Shown here piece by piece: positions 1 to 7,411 of a stretch of DNA of 37,318 bases (positions are counted from its first letter, which is position 1; every line of letters begins with the position of its first letter). Both the position numbers and the translations under genes were made by a program. The stretch is from Desulfuromonadaceae bacterium (GTDB lineage Bacteria > Desulfobacterota > Desulfuromonadia > Geobacterales > Pseudopelobacteraceae), in assembly GCA_028712665.1 (NCBI GenBank), contig JAQTRC010000027.1:1-37318 (forward strand), given 5' to 3'. The notes below the pieces were generated by a model, which did not search any database, was not told where the DNA came from, and saw nothing but the letters and a program-made list of their open reading frames with translations.

Positions 1-773
1 ATGTTGACACCGGCGGCATTCCCCACATCAATGACAAAAAACTCCCGAGCGTTGCGGCTCAATTTATCCCCCCTCTTCAAGGTGATCTGGTAGGGAGGAT
101 TTTGGTCTTCGGTTATATTAAGCCAGGTCTTTTCCGTTGCTTCAATAAGCAGATTCAGGTGGGCATTGTTTTGAGTTTGCGTTGTCTCTTTTTGTACGCC
201 CATTACCGGCGGCGGCGCCTGTGGGACATTGGTCGCAGCCTCAGGAGGCGGCTCTTTCACGGCGGGGGCAGGCTTGGAGACAACTTCCTTCTGCTCGTCA
301 ACAGTCACGCTGTGTTGAAAGATTCCAAAGGTTCCTTTCTGATGGAAGAAGGCATACATGATACAGGCGGTGACAATAATCGCCACGGCAGGTAGGGCGT
401 ACAAGAGATAACGCGGAAAGGGCTTGCGGTCAAAAGAGATCTGCGCTTTGAAGAGATTGACCTCTTCCGGCACGACCTCTCTTTCGTCCAGATGGCGCTG
501 ATAATGGGCAAGGATGATTCCCGCATCAATACCGATGGTTTCTGCATAGATCCGGATGAATTTTTTTGTAAAAACAGGCGACGGGAGGAGATGAAACTCG
601 CCGTTCTCAATAGCATTCAGAATGGTGGCGTTGATCCTCGTCTTCAGGAAGATCTCCTCGGTCGTCAACCCACTTACTTCCCTTAGGGTTTTCAGATCAG
701 GCAGCTTCTTCAGAGGGTCAGATTTCACCTCTTCTTCGGAGGCAACAGTTTTATTTTCTTCGCTCATTTTCAT
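1..773 (-). CDS. RodZ-like HTH/DUF4115 membrane protein (3' end cut by window edge)
   Basis: This is an open reading frame of 257 codons from an ATG at 773 that runs off the left edge, so the C-terminus is missing. Residues about 20-85 look like the HTH_25 helix-turn-helix of RodZ. A single hydrophobic span follows at about 128-150 (start YLLYALPAVAIIV), then a Pro/Ala-rich linker, then the start of a DUF4115-like beta domain near residue 195. This cytoplasmic-HTH, TM, periplasmic-beta layout is typical of RodZ, which links MreB to the cell-wall elongation machinery. A second in-frame ATG lies at 767; neither start has a good Shine-Dalgarno, so the start is uncertain. The gene is separated from brnA by about 300 nt and probably has its own promoter, which I could not identify. 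Family assignment is fairly safe; a RodZ role in cell shape is inferred. Confidence 0.8.
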   Translation of the reverse strand, partial: MKMSEENKTVASEEEVKSDPLKKLPDLKTLREVSGLTTEEIFLKTRINATILNAIENGEFHLLPSPVFTKKFIRIYAETIGIDAGIILAHYQRHLDEREVVPEEVNLFKAQISFDRKPFPRYLLYALPAVAIIVTACIMYAFFHQKGTFGIFQHSVTVDEQKEVVSKPAPAVKEPPPEAATNVPQAPPPVMGVQKETTQTQNNAHLNLLIEATEKTWLNITEDQNPPYQITLKRGDKLSRNAREFFVIDVGNAAGVN

Positions 774-988
774 AAGGACCAAAATACGTTTGATGATAGC
801 CACTTAGCGCTGTTTGTACAGATAAGCAACCACAAAACTATTTTACTGTCCAGAAATAATTCGAGAGATACCAAAATCAATCAATATGCGGCAATTTCAA
901 CTGTTCAATCAACGGGGGGAATTTCCGAATTTCCCGGTGATGCATTACAGCTGGCGGCAGAAAACCGGGAACTGTCCTGATACTCCTC

Positions 989-1079
989 GCATCAACTTCA
1001 AACCGCTCTGCTCCAGGATTCTTCGCAACGCACTGCTCGTGATCAAGGCTCGTTGAAACCGTCAATTCTTCCCGAGTAC
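989..1079 (-). pseudogene. decayed fragment of the waaA (kdtA) 3' end
   Basis: This stretch aligns by eye with 1688-1780 inside the intact waaA gene at roughly 80 percent identity, in the same orientation. Read in the waaA frame it encodes a match to about 30 residues of the WaaA C-terminal region (shared words EEL, VS, RALITSS, LRR, GLKLMR). A 2-nt deletion after the VS codons shifts the frame. Similarity stops at the brnA stop codon on one side and just past the LMR codons on the other. The remaining intergenic DNA, 774-988, shows no gene, convincing promoter or terminator. The fragment looks like the remnant of a displaced or duplicated waaA end left when brnTA arrived or the region rearranged; that history is inferred. 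Confidence 0.7.
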
Positions 1080-1303
1080 TACGCAGCCTTCTGCAATCGT
1101 TCGGCAACCCACACCTTGATGATTGACTGTCTCGGCACACCAAGGCGCTTTGCCTCCTTGTCCAACTGCCGGATCATCCAGATCGGGAAGTCTACATTCA
1201 CACGTTTTTGATCCTGCTGCGGGCGACGGGCTTTGGTAAGATCCAGATATTCCGAGATATCTTCGCCCGCATCAAATTTTTTATCCAATTCTTCAGCTTT
1301 CAT
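1079..1303 (-). CDS. brnA: BrnA/CopG-type antitoxin
   Basis: This 74-residue protein has a central segment, from RVNVDFPIWMIRQLDKEA to RQSIIKVWVAERL, typical of the ribbon-helix-helix antitoxins annotated as BrnA family. In characterised BrnTA systems BrnA binds and neutralises the BrnT ribonuclease, and the complex represses its own promoter. The gene follows brnT with an 11-nt overlap, which implies translational coupling. It is at the short end for BrnA, with an acidic N-terminal region (residues 5-20) that could be the toxin-binding arm. The reading frame is intact. The stop codon directly abuts the waaA remnant. Identification rests on sequence pattern and on the adjoining BrnT. Confidence 0.85.
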   Translation of the reverse strand: MKAEELDKKFDAGEDISEYLDLTKARRPQQDQKRVNVDFPIWMIRQLDKEAKRLGVPRQSIIKVWVAERLQKAA

Positions 1304-1559
1304 AGATTGAAATCTCCTCTCTTCTGGAACGACGAACAGAGATGATACGGATTGATTCGCCCCGATACGTTATAATGCCTGACCAAAACTTTCCCTCAAT
1401 CATGCCGATTACCATGAATCGCATTTCATCTCCGGTCTTGAGCGGAATTTCAATATAATCAGCATCTCCCCAGATAGCCTGCGCCTGCACAAAATCAATT
1501 CCGTGCTTTTCACGGTTGACAACTGACTTTTCAGGATCAAATTCAAATGCCATGATCAT
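1293..1559 (-). CDS. brnT: BrnT family ribonuclease toxin
   Basis: This 88-residue protein begins MIMAFEFDPEKSVVNREKHG, the usual BrnT opening (FEWDPxKxxxNxxKHGIxF), and ends with the IRIISVRRSRREEISIYE pattern of the family's core. BrnT toxins adopt a RelE-like fold and cleave RNA, inhibiting growth until neutralised by BrnA. The start is ATG 1559, preceded by AAGG at 7 nt. Two copies of AGGTATA (minus strand) lie just upstream at about one helical turn spacing and may be the BrnA operator. The pair sits between the end of waaA and the waaA-like scrap, so it is a likely accessory insertion in an otherwise core region. Activity is not shown by the sequence, but no key segment looks damaged. 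Confidence 0.88.
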   Translation of the reverse strand: MIMAFEFDPEKSVVNREKHGIDFVQAQAIWGDADYIEIPLKTGDEMRFMVIGMIEGKFWSGIITYRGESIRIISVRRSRREEISIYES

Positions 1560-1562
1560 TTA

Positions 1563-1580
1563 TATACCTTTTTTATACCT
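1563..1580 (-). promoter_or_regulatory. direct repeat TATACCT x2, putative brnTA operator
   Basis: TATACCT occurs at 1563-1569 and again at 1574-1580, 11 bp apart start to start, so both copies face the same side of the helix. They overlap the probable -10 region of brnT: TTGCCT, 16 nt, TATATA on the minus strand. BrnA-type antitoxins autoregulate through repeated sites of this kind. The operator role is inferred. Confidence 0.45.
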
Positions 1581-1601
1581 CAAGGCAACCATATTTGCTT
1601 T

Positions 1602-2915
1602 TCAACTGCCGGCAGCCATTTCCGGCTGACCTGCAATGTATCCGGCTATGACTTCCATGTGCCGCTCCGTAGCCCCGCCGTTGTCCCGCATCAACTTCAG
1701 GCCGTTCTGTCCCAGGACTCTTCGCAGCTCACTGCTCGTAATCAGGGCTCGCCAGGAAACCGCCAGTTCTTCAGGAGTATGGATCTGGATACCGGCGCCG
1801 TACTGAAGCACCAGAGTTTCTATTTCCCGGAAATTGGCCATATTGGGGCCAAACACGAATGGTATTCCAACCGATGCAGGCTCCAGAAGGTTGTGTCCAC
1901 CCAGCGGCGCGAGGCTTCCGCCGACAAAGGCGATATCTGAGAGTGCGTACAGGTTCATCATTTCGCCTATTGTATCCACAAGAAGCACTTCTCCACTTTG
2001 CAGCAGACGATTGTTTTGAAGAGCAGTACGTTTCTGGTAACGCAGCCCTGCGTTCTGGAGCAGAGCTGCAACCTCTCCCGTCCGCTCCGGGTGCCGTGGC
2101 ACAAGGACGAGAAACAGGTCGCTGATCTCTGCTGAAAGCTCCATGTAGGCTGAGATGATATGCTGCTCTTCGCCGTCGCGCGTGCTGGCGGCAGTTAGCA
2201 CACAGCAATCCTCCGGGATCGAATAATGAGTGCGCAACATCCTTCGCTCTTCTTCAGATACCAGGCGGGAGGGGATATCGTTTTTGAGGTTGCCAGAAAT
2301 CCGTACCTTTTCAGGATCTGCTCCAATGGCAACGATGCGTTCACGCCCGGTTTCGGACTGCATGCATATTGCCGAAAAACAGTTCAGCGCCGGGCGGAAA
2401 AACCAGCTGAATTCAAGATACCGTTTAAACGAACGGTCCGAGATGCGACCGTTGGCCAGCAGAAGCGGAATACCTTTTCTGGCGGCTTCACGGGAAAAGT
2501 TGGGCCAGATCTCGGTTTCCATTATGATGATGATGCTCGGTTTGACAGAACGGAGAATGGCCCGTACCGAAGGGAGAAAATCGAAAGGGAAGTAGAGGCT
2601 GAGATCAACTTCCGGAAATCCGGCTGCGGTCGATATTCCGGTTTCGGTCGTACTCGAAACTACAAGCGCATGTCCGGGGTAGCGGCTCCGGAGCGTCTTT
2701 AAAAGCGGCCTTGAGGCGATAACTTCTCCCACCGATACTGCGTGCAGCCAGATTACCGGACGGTTCCCTCTCTTTGCCAGTTTTGCCGCCGGAATAAAAC
2801 CGAAACGTTCCGCGAACGCGAGCGGCCAGCCGAGTCTGACGGAGCGGTAGATATTGAAAAAACAGACCGGAATAATGAGGAGGATGGAGAGTATGTTATA
2901 GGCAAGATAGAACAT
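1602..2915 (-). CDS. waaA: 3-deoxy-D-manno-octulosonic acid (Kdo) transferase
   Basis: This 437-residue GT30 glycosyltransferase transfers Kdo from CMP-Kdo to lipid A precursor at the inner membrane, the first step of LPS core synthesis. An N-terminal membrane anchor (residues about 3-23) is followed by the WLHAVSVGEV motif with conserved Glu64, the GRISDRSF segment, and a C-terminal CMP-Kdo binding half with GGSLAPLGGHNLLEPA. Length matches the family (E. coli WaaA has 425). It is the last gene of the lipid A run, 8 nt after the PAP2 phosphatase gene. Part of its 3' region is duplicated at 989-1079. Whether it adds one or two Kdo residues cannot be judged from sequence. lpxK, whose 4'-kinase step normally precedes WaaA, is not in this window. 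Confidence 0.95.
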   Translation of the reverse strand: MFYLAYNILSILLIIPVCFFNIYRSVRLGWPLAFAERFGFIPAAKLAKRGNRPVIWLHAVSVGEVIASRPLLKTLRSRYPGHALVVSSTTETGISTAAGFPEVDLSLYFPFDFLPSVRAILRSVKPSIIIIMETEIWPNFSREAARKGIPLLLANGRISDRSFKRYLEFSWFFRPALNCFSAICMQSETGRERIVAIGADPEKVRISGNLKNDIPSRLVSEEERRMLRTHYSIPEDCCVLTAASTRDGEEQHIISAYMELSAEISDLFLVLVPRHPERTGEVAALLQNAGLRYQKRTALQNNRLLQSGEVLLVDTIGEMMNLYALSDIAFVGGSLAPLGGHNLLEPASVGIPFVFGPNMANFREIETLVLQYGAGIQIHTPEELAVSWRALITSSELRRVLGQNGLKLMRDNGGATERHMEVIAGYIAGQPEMAAGS

Positions 2916-2923
2916 CGATCAGC

Positions 2924-3607
2924 CTATGCCGCTGCCGGAGCTGCTTCATCCCGGTCAAGCCGCAGCAGGTAATACAGCGCAACCGCCAGAAGGTGAACCA
3001 TCCCCCAGGCCCAGAGGTTGTCACTAAGGAAGTGCCCCCCCTGTGCGATGCGGGCAACAGTCATCAATACGCCGAAGATAAGTCCGCCTGCCATCCAGTA
3101 CGCGGCAATCTTCGGTTTCCGGCGACGGAATACAAAGAATGGGGCTGTCATATAAAATGCGGCTGAAGCATGTCCGGAAGGAAAAGAACGGCCGTTATGG
3201 GCAACCCCCTTCTGCCAGGGTTGCAGAAACTCTTTACTGCCGCCAAACTGAACTATTTCACGCGGGCGGGGCCGTCCCCAATAATCTTTGAAAACCGTAT
3301 TTACCAGCAATCCAGGGCCAAGCGCCAGAAGTATAAAAAGAAAAATCCCCGGTCTGATCCAGGATCTGCGATGCCTGCCGACAATTCCGATGATGGCGGC
3401 AATCAGTCCCGAGAGTCCCAGGGTAATAGATGGCCCCCGATCGAGCAGGTAGAGCAGATGCCACGGTTGTTGGTCCCCGATAGGCCACTTTCCGCCGATG
3501 CAGAATAGTGAAGACAACTTCAGATCGGCACCGGTGACGGCAATGGCGATGGTTCCAATGACTAGTATGGCAAGAGGGATGGCAAAATCGGGTATTTTCC
3601 TGTTCAT
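2924..3607 (-). CDS. PAP2 family lipid phosphatase (LpxE-like candidate)
   Basis: This is a 227-residue integral membrane protein with about six hydrophobic segments. The three PAP2 motifs are complete: Lys107 followed by RPRP (112-115) as KX6RP, FPSGH (142-146), and Arg186-X5-His192-X3-Asp196. This spacing fits the LpxE/PgpB/LpxT group, which removes or transfers phosphate on lipid A, undecaprenyl-PP or phosphatidylglycerol-P at the periplasmic face. The gene overlaps the lpxL stop by 4 nt (ATGA) and precedes waaA by 8 nt, so a lipid A phosphatase role is plausible. Substrate cannot be fixed by motif alone; undecaprenyl-PP phosphatase is the main alternative. Confidence 0.85.
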   Translation of the reverse strand: MNRKIPDFAIPLAILVIGTIAIAVTGADLKLSSLFCIGGKWPIGDQQPWHLLYLLDRGPSITLGLSGLIAAIIGIVGRHRRSWIRPGIFLFILLALGPGLLVNTVFKDYWGRPRPREIVQFGGSKEFLQPWQKGVAHNGRSFPSGHASAAFYMTAPFFVFRRRKPKIAAYWMAGGLIFGVLMTVARIAQGGHFLSDNLWAWGMVHLLAVALYYLLRLDRDEAAPAAA

Positions 3608-4518
3608 ACAGGTTCCCCGGCACGTTTCCAGCGGCGGTGCACCCAGTACCAGTTCGCAGGATGAGCACAGATAAAGTCTTCAAGATAGCGTGCCAGCGCC
3701 TGAATATCCTTGCAGACCCCCTCTTCGGTACGATCGCCACAGAGTGAATATTCCGGGTGGAACGTCAGCACGTGCCGATGATTGTCACGATAGTCAAAAA
3801 CCGGGATAATCGGCACACCTGTTTTATGGGCAAATACGATGGGAGCCTTGTTTGCCCAGGCCTTTCTGCCCAAAAATTCAATCAGAACGCCGTTGTCCTC
3901 AAACACGGCCTGATCGGTCAACATGCCGATTACACCTCTGTTCTTGATTACGCCAAGAACTGATTTTGCGGCGCTCCTGGTGTAAATGACCTTGTTGCCG
4001 TAACCCATTCTCATCTTTTCGACAATTGAATTGAGGTATGGATTGTTCTGTTTTCTGGCAATTGCCCAGACGTTTTCATTCAGGTGCTGTTTGAAGGAAA
4101 GCGACACAAGTTCCCAGTTCCCGCAATGGCCGCTGACGCAGATGACGCCGAGACCCTTTTCTTTGGCGAGTCGAAAGTTCTCAAGACCATTTACTTCCAT
4201 GGAACTGATCAAATCATTCCCTTTTCCGTGGTACAGCCGGCAGACCTCGACGATAGATATTCCGAGGTTCATGAATGTTGCCAGGGCTATTTCTTCGGCA
4301 GTTTCAAAGGCGCCTGTCCAGGAGGGGTGGCGCTTCATGAACGGGAGCGCCTGCCTGATGTTGTCAATCGCAATAGATCTTCGTGCGTGAAGAAGATTGA
4401 ACAGCAAGGCGCCGATATTTTTGCCGGCTCGAACGGATTGGGACCTGGGAAGTGCAGCTACGAGCAGGGTAAACAGGTAGAAGAGAGATGCCTGGAAGGC
4501 CCAGTTGATCCGTTTCAT
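3604..4518 (-). CDS. lpxL: lipid A late acyltransferase, LpxL/HtrB family
   Basis: This 304-residue protein has an N-terminal hydrophobic anchor (residues about 8-24) and the catalytic HX4E motif, His131 to Glu136, in SGHCGNWELVS. LpxL-family enzymes add a secondary acyl chain from acyl-ACP to the primary hydroxyacyl groups of Kdo-lipid A at the inner membrane. The length matches E. coli LpxL (306). Its ATG overlaps the msbA stop (4515-4518) and its own stop overlaps the PAP2 gene start, so all three are probably co-translated. Only one such acyltransferase is in the window. Whether it behaves as LpxL, LpxM or LpxJ-like in position specificity is not visible. Confidence 0.9.
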   Translation of the reverse strand: MKRINWAFQASLFYLFTLLVAALPRSQSVRAGKNIGALLFNLLHARRSIAIDNIRQALPFMKRHPSWTGAFETAEEIALATFMNLGISIVEVCRLYHGKGNDLISSMEVNGLENFRLAKEKGLGVICVSGHCGNWELVSLSFKQHLNENVWAIARKQNNPYLNSIVEKMRMGYGNKVIYTRSAAKSVLGVIKNRGVIGMLTDQAVFEDNGVLIEFLGRKAWANKAPIVFAHKTGVPIIPVFDYRDNHRHVLTFHPEYSLCGDRTEEGVCKDIQALARYLEDFICAHPANWYWVHRRWKRAGEPV

Positions 4519-6266
4519 GGCTCGCCGGTTGCCTCCTGGGTTTCGTTGTCGATGAACTGCAATGAGTGCAGACGGCTGTAAAGCCCGCTGTTAGTCAAAA
4601 GGTCGTCATGAGTTCCGCTCTCCACAATACGGCCATTTTCGAGAACGACAATCTTGTCGGCATGCAACACTGTGGAGAGCCTGTGAGCGATTACGAAGGT
4701 CGTGCGATTCACCATCAGGTTGTCCAGCGCCTTCTGCACCATCTTCTCGCTTTCGGTGTCCAGGGCGCTGGTGGCCTCGTCCAGAATCAGGATCGGCGCG
4801 TTTTTGAGCAGTGCCCTGGCAATGCATATCCTCTGGCGTTGCCCACCTGACAGACGGACACCTCTGTCCCCTATGTTGGTGTTGTACTGTTCCGGGAGAA
4901 GAGCGATAAAATCGTGTGCAAAGGCGGCTCTGGCGGCGGATTCCACCTCATCCATCGTGGCGTCTGTCTTGCCGTAGCGGATGTTATTGGCGACGCTCTC
5001 GTTGAACAGGGTCGTTTCCTGATCGACCAACGCTATCTGGGATACCAGAGAATTAAGCGAAATGTCGCGAATATCGTGTCCGTCGATCAAAATGGCCCCC
5101 CCGGTAACATCATAGAAACGGGGCAATAGTGATACAAGAGTTGTTTTTCCGCCACCTGAAGGGCCTACCAGCGCGATCATCTGATTGCGGTCGGCCAGAA
5201 GCGAGACTCCCTGCAGGACAGGCTCTTCCCCATAACTAAAAGAAACGTCGCGGAATTCCACCAGACCGGATGACCGTCCCATTTCGTACGACTCCGGTTT
5301 GTTAACTATGTCCCTCTGCTGGTCCATCTGTTCAAAGACCCGTTCGGCCGCTCCGGCCGATTTTTGAAGGGTGTTGTATGATGTCTGCAACTTCTTGATA
5401 GGGTTGAACACCATCACCATGGCTGTAATGAATGAGAAAAATTCGGAAGCGCTCATTTGCCCGGACATGACCTGTTTACCGCCGAAATAGACAACCCCGG
5501 CAACTCCGAAAGAGATGATAGCCTCGGAAATCGGCATTGCCAAAGACTCGTATTTGATGAAGCGGCGGATCTGGTTGAAGAATTCGAGGTTGGTCGCCTT
5601 GAAGCGTGCAATGGCCGTGTTTTCCAGACCAAAAGCCTTGATGACCTTTATGCCCGAAAAAGATTCCTGCAGAATGGACGTAATCCCCCCCATGACATTC
5701 AAACTACGTCCGGAGGCATTCTTGATCTTCTTGCCGATCAACTGGGCCGGATAAGCGGTCATTGGTATTGCGATAAAGGTGATCAGAGCCAGTTCCCAGT
5801 TACGATAAAATATAACACCCAGCAATGATAATGCCGAGATAAGATCCCTGAACAGCCCGCAAACTACGCTGGCTATCCCCTCCTGCATTGTATTGATGTC
5901 GTTAGTCATATGCGACATCAACTCTCCGGTTGATTTGCGGTTGAAGAACGCCATGTCCAGACGCACATTTTTGGAGTACATGTCGTTGCGGATGTCCTGA
6001 ATGGCCTTTTGTCCCGCCAGCTTGATAGAAACATCATACGTAAAGCGGGTGATGCCGCGTACTACAAACAGGGCGATAATTCCGAGTGGAACCAGCAGGA
6101 AAATCCCGGTATCCTTGCCGGAAAAGATTTTCTTCATAACCGGTTCGACCAGATAGGCAAAGGCGCCGTCCATCCCCCCCACCACCATTGAACAGATCGC
6201 CGATGCGAGCAGCAGCTTCCAATACGGTTTAAAATATCCGAGCGTGCGAAGAAAAGTACCGGTCAT
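4515..6266 (-). CDS. msbA: lipid A export ABC transporter, permease/ATPase MsbA
   Basis: This 583-residue half-transporter flips lipid A-core from the inner to the outer leaflet of the inner membrane using ATP. Six transmembrane helices fill residues about 1-310. The C-terminal ATPase has Walker A GPSGGGKTT, signature LSGGQRQR, Walker B ILILDEATSALD and switch IAHRLSTV. The start is taken as ATG 6266, which gives a 4-nt ATGA overlap with lpxB and has GGAG 5 nt upstream. The frame is open for 19 codons further upstream, but those codons lie within lpxB. Neighbours on both sides are lipid A genes, which supports MsbA over a generic drug exporter. Confidence 0.95.
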   Translation of the reverse strand: MTGTFLRTLGYFKPYWKLLLASAICSMVVGGMDGAFAYLVEPVMKKIFSGKDTGIFLLVPLGIIALFVVRGITRFTYDVSIKLAGQKAIQDIRNDMYSKNVRLDMAFFNRKSTGELMSHMTNDINTMQEGIASVVCGLFRDLISALSLLGVIFYRNWELALITFIAIPMTAYPAQLIGKKIKNASGRSLNVMGGITSILQESFSGIKVIKAFGLENTAIARFKATNLEFFNQIRRFIKYESLAMPISEAIISFGVAGVVYFGGKQVMSGQMSASEFFSFITAMVMVFNPIKKLQTSYNTLQKSAGAAERVFEQMDQQRDIVNKPESYEMGRSSGLVEFRDVSFSYGEEPVLQGVSLLADRNQMIALVGPSGGGKTTLVSLLPRFYDVTGGAILIDGHDIRDISLNSLVSQIALVDQETTLFNESVANNIRYGKTDATMDEVESAARAAFAHDFIALLPEQYNTNIGDRGVRLSGGQRQRICIARALLKNAPILILDEATSALDTESEKMVQKALDNLMVNRTTFVIAHRLSTVLHADKIVVLENGRIVESGTHDDLLTNSGLYSRLHSLQFIDNETQEATGEP

Positions 6267-7411
6267 TTCTGCTCCAGCATGCTGAACATCAGTTTTGCCA
6301 CATTTCGGGACGCACCGCCGCACCCCAATTTTGAGCGTACCTGTGCGAGCTTCTCTCTGATCGAGGCATTATATGCCTGGTCGGCGAGAATTCCACAAAT
6401 CTCTGTCATGATCGGCTCCGGTTCCGCATCATCCTGAATCAGTTCCTTGACTATAGTCTCACCGGCCACTATGTTGCACAACCCGATATTATCTACCTTT
6501 ATCAATCTTTTTGCCAACTGGTAGGTGAGTGGCGAGAGCTTGTAGATGATTACCATAGGAGTCCCTACCAGCGCGATTTCCAGGGTGATGGTTCCGGAAA
6601 CCGTGACGACGGCATCGCAGGCACGAATCAGGTCATGGAGCCGTTCCCTGGTGATAGAGACATCGAGACCGGCGGCCGTGAGTTGCGGGGTTATCTCATC
6701 GGCAATCAAGGTGGATGCCAGGGGGAGAAGGAACTGGATATCCGGAAATCGCTGTTTAAGAAGCAGGGCCGAGCCAATTATGACCGGCAGGAGCCGATCG
6801 ATCTCGTTGCGGCGGCTCCCAGGGAAAAGGCCGATGATCTTTCGGGCGGGATCGAGGCCAAAGCTGACAGCAGCCTCATCGCGGGTCATGGAGACATCTA
6901 CAAGATCTTGCATGGGGTGTCCAACAAAGGTAACCGGCAGAGCGGCCCGTTCATAGAATGGGGCCTCAAAGGGGAGGATAACCGCCATATGATCCACCAG
7001 TCGGGCGATCTTTTTGACCCGCCCCTGCCGCCAGGCCCAGATTTGGGGGCTGATGTAATAGAGTACCTTCACCCCTTTATTTTTTGCTACCCTGGCGAGA
7101 CGCAGGTTAAAACCGGGGTAGTCGATAAGAACAAGGAGATCTGGCGGATCGGAAAGGATAATATTTCTGAGGTTTAAGAAGGCGGAAGCGATGACATTAA
7201 AGTGTTTAACTACCTCCACCAGACCGACAACAGCCATGTCGGATGAATCGACCAGCGTCTTCACCCCTCTTTCCCGCATACGCTCGCCGCCTATGCCGAA
7301 GAAGTGAATGTCAGGATTCAGCAGAAGGGCTTCACGAACGAGATCGGCACCGTAGATGTCACCGGAGGCTTCGCCTGCGATAATCATAATGCGCCGGGAA
7401 AGATTATCCAA
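6263..7411 (-). CDS. lpxB: lipid-A-disaccharide synthase
   Basis: LpxB (GT19) condenses UDP-2,3-diacyl-glucosamine with lipid X to form the tetra-acyl disaccharide-1-phosphate on the inner face of the inner membrane. The N-terminal RRIMIIAGEASGD, the IDYPGFN motif and the C-terminal nucleotide-binding segment (TVSGTITLEIAL) are all present. The start is uncertain. ATG 7387 would begin inside the first beta strand and has no Shine-Dalgarno. A TTG at 7411 (or 7414) lies just after AAAGG and restores the usual short N-terminal extension, giving 382 residues, the same as E. coli LpxB. With that start the gene overlaps gnnB by 8 nt. Its 3' end overlaps the msbA start. Confidence 0.93.
   Translation of the reverse strand: MDNLSRRIMIIAGEASGDIYGADLVREALLLNPDIHFFGIGGERMRERGVKTLVDSSDMAVVGLVEVVKHFNVIASAFLNLRNIILSDPPDLLVLIDYPGFNLRLARVAKNKGVKVLYYISPQIWAWRQGRVKKIARLVDHMAVILPFEAPFYERAALPVTFVGHPMQDLVDVSMTRDEAAVSFGLDPARKIIGLFPGSRRNEIDRLLPVIIGSALLLKQRFPDIQFLLPLASTLIADEITPQLTAAGLDVSITRERLHDLIRACDAVVTVSGTITLEIALVGTPMVIIYKLSPLTYQLAKRLIKVDNIGLCNIVAGETIVKELIQDDAEPEPIMTEICGILADQAYNASIREKLAQVRSKLGCGGASRNVAKLMFSMLEQK

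Noticed and set aside
877-1143. Open frame of 88 codons on the minus strand overlapping brnA
   Set aside because: It runs through the 3' part of brnA in another frame and then through the waaA scrap; its residues match no family and the waaA frame explains the DNA better.
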